Origin: Symbiodinium natans
Lineage: Eukaryota; Sar; Dinophyceae; Suessiales; Symbiodiniaceae
DNA: 62,000 nucleotides
Direction: 5' to 3'
Assembly (NCBI GenBank): GCA_905221605.1
Contig: CAJNDS010002627.1
Coordinates: forward strand, 1-62,000
Every line of letters begins with the position of its first letter. The stretch's first letter is position 1. Shown piece by piece: positions 1 through 10,300 of this stretch. The notes beneath the pieces were generated by a model, which saw nothing but the letters and a program-made list of their open reading frames with translations, ran no database searches and was not told where the DNA came from. The position numbers were made by a program, and so were the translations under genes.

Positions 1-690
1 AACCCTTTTGACAGTTTAAACAATTTAAATAAATTAAATGGCCCTATTTAAATAATTTAAATTATTTAAATTATTTAAATTATTCAAATTAATTTAAATA
101 TTTGGATTTCCTGGTGAAGTCCTTACAAAGGCTCGATTTAAATTACTTAAATTATTTAAATTATTTAAATCCCCGAAAACCCTTTTGACAATTTAAATAA
201 TTTAAATAATTTAAATCCTCTGGAGAGCTTCCCCAGGAAACCCCTTTTTTTAAATTAATTTAAATAATTTAAATAGTTTAAATAATTTAAATAATTTAAA
301 TAGGGCCATTTAATTTATTTAAATTATTTAAATCCCCGAAAACCCTTTTGACAATTTAAATAATTTAAATAAATTAAATGGCCCTATTTAAATTATTTAA
401 ATTATTTAAATAATTTAAATTATTTAAATTAATTTAAATATTTGGATTTCTTGGTGAAGTCCTTACAAAGGCTCGATTTAAATTATTTAAATTATTTAAA
501 TCCCCGAAAACCCTTTTGACAATTTAGACAATTTAAATAAATTAAAGGGCCCTATTTAAATAATTTAAATTATTTAAATTATTTAAATTATTTAAATTAT
601 TTAAATTAATTTAAATATTTAGATTTCTTGGTGAAGTCCTTACAAAGGCTCGATTTAAATTATTTAAATTATTTAAAAAATTTAAATTAT
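1..690. repeat. AT-rich palindromic repeat block (ATTTAAAT type)
   Basis: Dense short palindromes of the form ATTTAAAT, TAATTTAAAT and AAATTATTTAAAT fill this block. A longer unit containing CCCCGAAAACCCTTTTGAC followed by AT palindromes and GGCCCTATTTAAAT recurs several times, together with a unit containing GATTTCCTGGTGAAGTCC and ACAAAGGCTCGATTTAAAT (near 105, 445 and 625). Parts of the unit also occur in inverted orientation (GGGCCATTTAATTTATTT near 301). No open frame of note is present. It resembles the TTTAAA cluster at 27.3-28.1 kb in style but not in unit sequence. Confidence 0.85.
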
Positions 691-852
691 TTACTTTCAC
701 TTTCACATACACAAGCAAGCATAGAAGCAAAATAGACCCGAAAGGTTTTTCTCTCATATATATATATATAAAGAGGGATCCTCAAGGGGTGCCGTGCCAT
801 GTCCAGGAACCCCCCCCCCCAAAGGACCCCAATTTCGCGAACCACCTGGGGA

Positions 853-1010
853 GGTTCCCCCTTCTACTAGCAGTCCTTAACTGGGATATTATAGTACACC
901 TGTTATAATCCCTACTAAGGGGGGAACAACTAGCAGTCCTTAGTAGGGATTATAGTACCCCCTGTTATCATCCCAATTAAGGACTGTTAGTCACAGGGGA
1001 GACATCCCGA
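853..1010. repeat. MITE-like element, GTTCCCCCTT family
   Basis: The left end GGTTCCCCCTTCTACTAGCA and the following CAGTCCTTAA are matched in inverted orientation by TTAAGGACTGTTAGTCACAGG near the right end. A second internal copy (GGGGGGAACAACTAGCAGTCC near 920) makes it composite. Related copies lie at 51.43-51.58 kb and 53.50-53.61 kb. No coding capacity. Confidence 0.55.
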
Positions 1011-1054
1011 GAACCACCCGTAAGGTACCCCCATGTAGGAGGAGTTCCCTAAGT

Positions 1055-3540
1055 TGGGCTTAGGGTTTAGGGTTTAGGGTTTAGGGTTTAGGGTTTAGGG
1101 TTTGGGGTCTGGGGTTTGGGATTTGGGGTTTGGGGTTTAGGGTTTAGGATTTAGGAATTCAGGGCTCAGACCTTTTGGGGGGGGATCCCTTCGATGGTTC
1201 GGCCTTTGATATGTAGGGTTTAGGGCTTCGGGTTTAGGGTTTAGGGTCGAATCCCAGAAGAAAGGAGGGGTGGGCGCCACAACTCAGCGAAGTGACCATA
1301 AGACATAAGCCCTAAACCCTAAGCCCTTTTTGGCCCAGGCGTTTACGGGGGAGGCTCAGGAAACTGTGGAAGCGAGGGGTCTGGGAGCTGTTTTAGGTTT
1401 AGTCGGGTTTGCGGTTCCTAAAACTCTAAACCCTCAGCCCTAAAGCCCTAACCCGAAACTCCAAACCCTACCAAAGTTTTAAGACTGTTTGGATGGAATC
1501 CCTAGCACGGAGACGGATCTTTCCAGGAGCGGGGTGGTTGGACGCCACGAATCTCGAAGCTCACTGCACGTTTAGGGAGTAGGGAGTATAGGTTGCGGAT
1601 CTATGGACTGTAGGATTTGAGGGTTTAGGATGGTAGGGCATGCAAGTTTGGGGTCGGAGGGTGTTGGGGTTTAAGGCTATTCTAGGGTTACCTAGACCCC
1701 CAACTACCCTTCAAGATACCCTCAAGCCCCACATTGCGCTACTCTTAGCCTCCTCTCTATGGGCCCTAAACCCGAAACCCTAAACCCTAAACCCTAAACC
1801 CTAAGCCCTAAGCCCTAAGCCCTATACTGAAGGGCTTGGGGAGGGGTCCAGGTAAGGGCTAGACTTTCCCCGCCTGTCGGGTTTAAGGACGAGGGTTTGG
1901 GGTTTGCGTTTTAGGGTTTAGGGCTTCGGGTTTAGGGTTTAGGGTTTAGGGTTCAGGGCTTCGGGTTTAGGGTTTAGGGCTTAGGGTTTAGGGGTTAGGG
2001 TTTAGAGCGAATATTTTCTTTCCTCCTAAGCCCAAAGCTCGTAGAGCAGGACCGCATTTCATCTTGCATGCGTTGCAGGTTGTGTGGATGTAGAATTCAG
2101 GGTTTCGGGGTTTATGGGTGTGCGCTTAGGGCCTTCGGGGGCAGAAGGATATTGAGCACGTGGAGTGTCGCGGCATCCGTTCCACCCCCGCACACGTCAC
2201 GCCAAGAGGTTGGCCATGTGACCGAGGACAGTGTTCACCCTAACAGCCCTAACACCTCTCCCAAAAACCCGAAAAACCTAAAGAACCAGAAAGCCCTAGA
2301 AACCCTAAACATCCTGAACGCACAAGCCCGGAACCCTCCCAGAACCCTCCCGGAACCACCGGCAGCCCCATAAGAAAGCAGCGCTACGAACGACTGTCTT
2401 GGGAGCTCGGCCGTTTCATCTGGGGTCCGCAGTGACTCTGACTGCAATTAGGGGCCAGTGCAGTAGAGTTCTTGCAGAAAGACTTGATAGCTCAGGGGTA
2501 GCCTTTTCCCTTTTTTGCTTCAAGGTTCCCTTATACAGTAACCCTAAACCCTAAACCCTAAACCCTAAACCCCAAACCCTAAACCCTAAACCCTAAACTC
2601 TTATGGCAATATGGTTACTGGGCTACCAAGAAGAAGGGGGCTTGTGAGGGGGCCACCCGTCGGCTTGCAATTTGCCTTTTTAAGGGTTTAAGGTTCAGGG
2701 TTTAGGGTTTAGGGTTTAGGGTTTAGGGTTTAGGGTTTAGGGTTTAGGGTTTAGGGTTTAGGGTTTAGGGTTTAGGGTTTAGGGGGCATTCTAGAGTTCA
2801 GGGTTGTAGGGCTTAGACGGTTTAGAGGGTTTATCGGCTTTTGAGTTTCCGGGTTTATCGCATTTATACAGAAACAGATTTTATACGTAGGTTCATAAGT
2901 AGGGTTGTCTGGGTTTGGGGTTTAGGGTTTGGGTTTTAGGGTTTAGGGTTTAGGGCTTAGGGTTAATTAGGGTTTAGGGTTTAGGGTTCAGGGTTTAGGG
3001 TTTAGGGTTTAGGGTTTCGGGTTTAGGGTCTGTCTGCTTCATAAGTAGGGTTGTTTGGGTTTGGGGTTTAGGGTCTGTCTGCTTCGCATTTAGGAGTTGA
3101 GGGCTTTACTCAGGTGAGTAGGTATTTGGCTGTCGGCGAAGCGCAGAAACAGCAATTGGGTGGTTTAGGGTTTAGGGCCTAAACCCTAAACCCTAAACCC
3201 CAAACCCTAAACCCTAAACCCTAAACCCTAAACCCTAAACCCTGAATCCTTCAAAGGCTTCCCTCCCAAGCTTCCCTCTGGAGCTCCGCTCCAGGGCACG
3301 CACACACTGCCGCTTCTAGCCGATGCGAGCCTTGCAGTTTAGGGTTTAGGGTTTAGGGTTTAGGGTTTAGGGTTTAGGGTTTAGGGTTTAGGGTTTAAGG
3401 TTTGGGGAGAGCCTATCTCGCACGAATCCCAAGCCCTCAACACCAAACCCCTAGCCCTGTAAACCGTAGGCCCCTAAACCCTAGTCCCCGAACCCTAATC
3501 CCTAGACCCTAAACCCTAAACCCTAAACCCTAAACCCCTG
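1055..3540. repeat. Region dense in interstitial telomere-like arrays
   Basis: Short arrays of TTTAGGG (plus orientation) and CCCTAAA occur about every 100-300 bp, for example near 1060-1150, 1770-1830, 1915-2005, 2541-2602, 2697-2784 (the longest and most regular here), 2926-3030, 3176-3245, 3337-3400 and 3500-3536. Variants such as TTCGGG, TTTGGGG and TTAGGGC are common, so the arrays are diverged. Open frames here simply translate the repeat. Apart from a possible exon scrap near 1340-1380 I see no gene. Confidence 0.85.
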
Positions 3541-4265
3541 AGTATAAAAGTGATCCTTTAAACCTTCTTGCGGTAGGCTAGGGGCTTACTACCGGAATGC
3601 TCAGCCTCTTCTCTCCTTGAGTAGCTAAGAAAAGTTGAACATACCACTTTGTCATCCCCCCTAAAGAACTCAAGGGGTGCGCTCAAATCCTCCCTAATAT
3701 ACTCCTTTTATAGGTTAAGGGGGGTAAGGGTTTGGGGTATGTTGAACCATCCTTAGAAAGTAGCAGTGAAGGTTGCAGGGTGTGGGTGCTTTCTGAGCAG
3801 AAGTACTGGCATGGTCGTGGCTCAAGTAGGCGAGGGGCAGTGCTTGATCTTTGCCGTGAGGTTCCTGGATCTCGGGGGCAGAGGACCCCAAGCCCTAGAA
3901 CCCTAAACCCTAAAGCCCTGAAAGTTTCGCATTCAGGGTTGAGAGGAGCTGGCACGGCAGGGTTTGGGGGGGGTTCAGGGTGCAGGGTTTAGGGTTTAGG
4001 GTTTCTAGGTTTACGGTGTGAAACGATGTGAGGGCTTAAGGGCTTAAGGGCTTATGAGGGTTCAGGGTTTAGGTTTGGGTTTTTGGATCTTGGGTTAAGG
4101 TTTGAAAGGTTTGATGGGCTTATACGGTATTGAGAGTGGCCCAGAGGCCGATTTTTGTGCAAGGCGCTGTCAATCCCCTGTACCCTGGACCGCGAGCCAA
4201 CTACCCCGTCAATGTGGAGTAGAACCCAACTCATAAAGCCCAGAATCCTGTAGTTAAAGTTACAT

Positions 4266-4366
4266 GGGTAGTTCTCTAAATTAGGGTCCCTTTTTGAGAT
4301 TCCTTTTTAAAGGGTGCCGCCTTGTAATGGGTACCCAAAAAGGGGCCCTAATTTAGGAAACTACCC
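4266..4366. mobile_element. MITE, GGGTAG family, copy 1 (101 bp)
   Basis: Terminal inverted repeats begin GGGTAGTT and continue with CTAAATTAGGGTCCCTTTTT. The right end reads AATTTAGGAAACTACCC. Both flanks carry the 4-bp direct repeat ACAT (4262-4265 and 4367-4370), a clean target-site duplication. The element has no coding capacity, so mobilisation would depend on a transposase elsewhere. The copy at 6239-6320 has the same ends. Confidence 0.85.
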
Positions 4367-4387
4367 ACATGCCTTCAGAAGGTACAC

Positions 4388-7300
4388 TGTGCTTGCTGGC
4401 TCTTGCTGTCCGAAGCCAGGACCCTCATCGCACGTTATGAGGTGAGCCGCAGACTCAAAAGAGAGGCTGCCAGACTACGAGGTCGCGCCTCTGTCTTCAG
4501 AGAGATGATGCACCCTGCCCAAATTCAAGATTAGGCGCGAATACAGGTTCGTTGAGGGGCGATTTGAGCTTTTGTTTGCGGGCAGGCGAGGGGGTAGGCG
4601 CAACATGAAAAACCTAACAAACCCTTCGCCCTAAACCCAACCGGTCTTCAGGAATCCGTAGGGGGGCCAAGCTGATGTCGAGCTTTTCTTCAGTAGCTCG
4701 AGGGCCACCAACGTACGCCTCGAAAAAAACCTAAGTGCATTCATTTACGGGGTTTTGGTTTCACTAGGATGCCCAGTAGTGCCCTTATTCCCTTTTTGGG
4801 GGTTTTAGGTTCCCTTATAAACCCCTTTAAGCAAAAATGGACACCCTTTTTAATCCCAGGTTACTGAGCAACCCAGTTCAAGGACTTCAAAACCCTAAGC
4901 CCTACAAACTACCCTGAGCCCGTTAGTAGGTGTAGGGTGCAAGGCTACCAGGCTCATTTTGGCGCGGTTTAGTGTTTAGGGTTTAGGCTTTAGGGTTTAG
5001 GGTTTAGGGTTTAGGGTTTAGGGTTCAGGGTTCAGGGCGTAGGGTTCTAAGGTTGCTTAGGGTTTAGGGTTTAGGGCGCAGGGCTCATCGCAGCTGCCGC
5101 ACGCCTGGCATCCAAACACACAAGCTGGGTTCAAGGCTTCCCTATACAGTAAGCCCCAAGAACCCCCCAAAACCCCATCTAGGACCGGGTGTAGGCCCTT
5201 TGTTTCTTTGTTTAGGGTTGGGGTTCCCTTATAATCCCCTTAAACCCAAAAAGGGTGCCCTTTTACTCCCGGGTCCAGCCATACAAACCCTACAGACCCC
5301 ATAAGCCCTGTAGACCCCATAAACCCCCCCCTAAGCCCTAACCCCTCAACCCTAAACCCTAATCTCTATAACCCCTAGAAACCCTATATACCCCAAAGTG
5401 CCAAACAGCCCCCTGAAAGAAGGACTACTGAACCCTCAGCCCTGCAGCTCTTACACATGAAGCCCACTAAACTCGAAAACCTCAAAGCCTAAGCAAGCCC
5501 TCAGGTCTACAACCCTAAACCCCAAACCCTTATTAAACTGTAAATCCTAAACCTTTAGGGTTTAGGGCTTAGGGCTTCGGCCTCCAGAAAGCTGTCAACC
5601 CCATAACCCTACACCCTGAAACCATCAGCCCTCACGTTTTGGGGTCTAGGGTTTAGGGTTGATGGTCTAACTCTAAACCCCCAAAACCCTGGACCTTCAA
5701 CCCTCTAGCCGCTAAACCCCCCTAGGCACCGTTAAGGGGGGACTCATAGTTCAAGGTCTCTAAGCCCCAAGACCCTATGAAGTAGGGTTTAGTGTGTGTA
5801 TGTGTGTGTAAGGAAGTGCAGCCCCAGACTACCTTAAGAACCAACCTACTTTTGTAGGTTCTTGTTCTTAAAACCCCTTCTCGCCCAGAGTCTTCACCGG
5901 CTGTAAGCCGTTGTAGCGTACTTCCTCAAGCTTAATTAAGTCTAAAACCCAAACCACGATGTAGGGCCAGACTCGAAACCTCAAGCCCTACACCTTGAAC
6001 CGTAACTCCTTCCGCTGGAAGGTACCCACACACCCAGCGCCCTGCGAAGAACCGACCCCCGAAATCCTAAACCCTAAACCCTAAACCCTAAACCCTAAAC
6101 CGTAAACCCTACAGGGTTTTAGGGTCTCTGGAATGTCTTGGGTTCAGGGTTTTGGGGCTTTTGTGCTTATGGATTTGAAGGCATCGGCCCCTTTAACTCG
6201 ATCGGGCAGGGATCGTACGTGTCCTATACAAATCAAATGGGTAGTTTCCTAAATTAGGGTCCCTTTTTGGGTACCCATAATACGGCGGCGCCGCTGAAAC
6301 CCTAATTTACAGAACTGCCCAAATGTTGTACCAGATTGTTCTCTCCCATCATCTTAAGCCCGAAGCTCCTAAACCCTAAACCGTCGAGTCTTGCCACTGT
6401 GGCTTAGGGTTTAGGTTTCAGGGTGTAGGGTTTAGGGTTTAGGTTTTAGGGTTTAGGGTTTAGTGTGGACGATGCGGAAACGGGGCTGGATGTGCGGGGA
6501 CGCGTCGCAGGAAGTGTTGGCCTTTCCGCGGCGTCACCCATTGACATGAGGCCCTGCCAGCCCCTCCCCCCTCCCACCGGGGCTCAGTTTGGGGTTCACC
6601 GGTCTTGGGTTTAGGGTTTCGGGCTTAGGGTTTAGGGGGTTTAGGGGTCTAGGAATGAAGGTGACCCTAATCTAGAACCCCCGCCCTCCCAGCAGCTCCC
6701 CTTCACACTCTGAACCACAACTTCTTGGCTCGAAGTGTCGCTTAGCTTGCCACTCTGTGATTGTCAGTTAGCCGGAGGGTTTAGACACGAGGTGTTCGCC
6801 AATTTTGGGGCCCAAGACCCCTGAATTTGGGAATGTCTTTCCCTTCAAAAGAGCTCGTTGAGTTGTCGGGTTTAGGGTTTAGGGTTTAGGGTTTAGGGTT
6901 TAGGGTTTAGGGTTTAGGGTTTAGGGCTTCCTGTCGTACCTCCAGGGAGGCGTCTGAGACGGTTGAGGGTCCCCACCGCACCGAACCATGGATGGCCTCT
7001 ACGACCCACATCAGGGCTCGTCCGGGCCCCATTTTCGAAAGGTTCGGGTTTAGGGTTTAGGGTTTAGGGTTTAGGGTTTAGGGTTTAGGGTTTAGGGTTT
7101 AGGGTTTAGGGTTTAGGGTTTAGGGTTTAGGGTTTAGGGTTTAGGGTTTAGGGTTTAGGGTTTAGGGTTTAGGGGTTCTTGGTAGCCCTGTGTCCCCAAA
7201 GCCTCAACCCCGAACCCTATCAAGCAGTAGACCCTCAACTACATGCCTGTCGACCGAGGTTCTCCACACCCTCAGCGGACCTCCTGCCGGGGGGGGGGAG

Positions 7301-10300
7301 GGATGGGGTGTAGGGCTACGGCTTAGAGTCTACATGGGGGTTCTACTGGGCACTTGTAACCCTAATCAGTTTAGGGTTTTAGGGTTTAGAGTTTAGGGTT
7401 TAGGGTTTAGGGTTTAGGATAACTGTACTTCTAAGCCCCCTAAGCCCCCTAAGGGTTATAAGTAGACTGATAATTGGGGTTACAAGTACCCATGAACCTC
7501 CAAGTAAGAACCCTGAACATACAGAATCTTTGTTGTGTAGAGGTGACTACTTTGGGCTGGGAGCACTAAGCCTGTCCCTAAACCTTAAACCCTAAACCCT
7601 AAACCCTGCAAGCTCTACCCCCCAACCTTCAAACCTGTAGAACCCTTAAGGTCGACTCACAGCTTTGACCCTAAACCCTAAACCCTAAACCCTAAACCCT
7701 AAACCCTAAACCCTAAACCCTAAACCCTAAACCCCAGGATAGGTGGGGTTATCCGTCCCTAGACCCTAAAGCCTAAAAACCCTCAACCCCCAAAAGCCCT
7801 ACTGTACAAGTATCCCTAAACCCTAAACCCTCAACCCTAAACCCTAAACCCTAAACCCTCTTCAGAGGCTTGTAGCGTCCCGAACTTGCAAGTGCAGGAC
7901 TCCGGCCGCGTCCCCGGGGCAACGGACATCAAGAGGCTCTTGAAGCTCAAAGCACCTCGCCAGTCGCGGTTTAGGGTTTAGGGTTTAGGGTATAGGGTTT
8001 AGGGTTTCAATGTTTACAATTTTATGGTTTTAGGGTTTCAGGGTTTGTCCTGCAAACCGTGTAAACCCTTTATCAGCTTGACATCAACCCTATAGAAACC
8101 CGAGCAACAAACCCTAAACCCGAAACCCGAAACCCGAAACCCCCAACCCGAAACCCGAAACCCGAAACCGAACCTCTTCCCAGCAAAAACCCCAACCCCA
8201 ACCCCAAAACCCTAAACCCTAAACCTTAAAGACCCAAAACCCTAAATCCTAAACCCTAAACCCCAAACTGGACGGAACCCGAGCTATCAGAGGCCGAGAG
8301 CGAGCAGCGACTTAAAACTGCCACGGCGCGGGTCCAGCGCCTGACCTTGGAGCAGGAGCAGCTCGGGAAGGACACCCCCCCCCTGGCTGGGATATGATAT
8401 AGGGTTGTTTAGAGTGGTTTAGGGTTTAGGGTTTAGGATTTAGGGTTTAGGGATATTTATAGGGTTGTTTAGAGTTACTTAGGGATATTCAAAGGGTTGT
8501 TTCGGGTTATGGTTGTTGAGGGTTGTTTAGGGTCGTTTAGGGCTATTTGGGGCTATTTAGGGCTATTCAGGTTTAGGTAGGGTTTCGGGTTTCGGGGTTC
8601 GGGTTCAGGGTCTAGGTGGCCCCAGAGAGGGGGCCAGGAATATAGCATCCAAGCCACCCACCACGCAACGAGGACATGAAGACCTTTCGGCGACGTGGGA
8701 GCCAGGCTGGGTGTTGCCAGGGTTTAGGGTTTAGGGTTTAGGGTTTAGGGTTAGGGTTTAGGTTTAGGGTTTAGGGCTTTCGGGGGGTGGGATGCAAGTT
8801 GCCAGCCTCACCCGAAACTCTTAGCCACCTTCGACCCTAAGTTGTTCCTGCGATCATGCTTTCACCCACTGCGCTCTCTGAAGTCCGCTTCCGATCCTGT
8901 TGTGACACGCTGCGATCCTCCAGGACAGTACTGCGATCAATGGTAAGGGCAGACCTAACCCACCCTATCCTACGCGCCGGACACTGCCCACCTACCCTAC
9001 CCACCCTACTCCCCACCGTACCTGAGGGTTCCCTATCCTACCCTTCCCTACCCTACCCCACCTAAGCCCAGCCACAAGAACCCTCACCAAGACCCTACAG
9101 CAACCCTGTGCTTCAGCAGCCCTCCACACACCCTACTCCGCTGTACCTTGCACGCAGCCATGAATTTTGCAGTAGGAAAGTAAACTAGACGGTATGCTAG
9201 AGAAAAATCGGCCTTGGTGAGGGTTCCCGTGGCTTGGTTTAGGGAGTGTCCAGGCTCCAGGCTAGAGCGTTGAAGGCAGGGCAGGGTAGGGTGGGCGTAG
9301 GATAGCTTTGTCACAGCGGGGCAAAATTTTACATAGTTAAGGGTACTTGAACTCAACAAGGAATTGAAATTGATTTTTTTATATTACCCCAACCATGAAC
9401 TACCCAGAGACTCCAAAACCCCATAATCAAGGAATATATCCTAAATTAGAGTAGGAACCCGAATATGATTTAAGGTCAATTCCTTAATTAAGGGGGTTTT
9501 GGAGTCTCTGGGTAGATAGGGAGGTCGGTCTGCCCTTACCAATCCGACCCTGATTCCACAGACGCAGACCGCGGCCTTGGCTAGCCTGATCCCAGACTTG
9601 TTTAGGGTTTTCGGGTTTTATGGTTTAGGGTTTAGGGTTTAGGCTTTAGGGTTTAGGGTTTAGGGTTTAGGGTTTGGGGTTTAGGGTTTAGGGTTTAGGG
9701 TTTAGTTCGGGAGACTGCGGCATTTTGTCTGGAGAACGCGGCTTTCTGCATGGTGAACTTCTTTTCAGACCTGAACCCCAAGTCCCTAAACCCTAAACCC
9801 GAGACCCTAAACCCAAAACCCTAAACCCTACAAGCCCTAAGCCCCAAAAACCGCTAAACCTGCCTTGTCCAACGCCCCACGTGACCTTGGCAGGCTGATG
9901 CGGCCGAGTGGCAGCGGCAGGTAAGAAAGGAGCCGGCTTTCCACGAGTTTAGGCTTCAGGGCGGTTCAGGGGCTAAGGTTTGGTGTAGGGTTTGGGGTGT
10001 AGGGTTTAGGGTTGGGGCTTAGGGTTCAGGAATTTGGTTTAGGTACGAGTCGGGGCGTTCGCGGCGGCATGAGAACAGGTAATTACACTGAATCGGTTTA
10101 GGGTTTAGGGTTACGGCTTTAGGCTTTACCTGGCCGCTTTACAAGATACCGCTGCACCCTCTTGAGTGTGTGCCCCCCCCCCACCCCCCGAACCCCCGCC
10201 CAAGCAGTCGAAACCCTAAATCTCGATGAGCCTGATAAGCATGTGTAGACCCTGTAATTTCTGCAACACCTGTAAACCCTGTAAGCCCTGAAGGCCCTAG

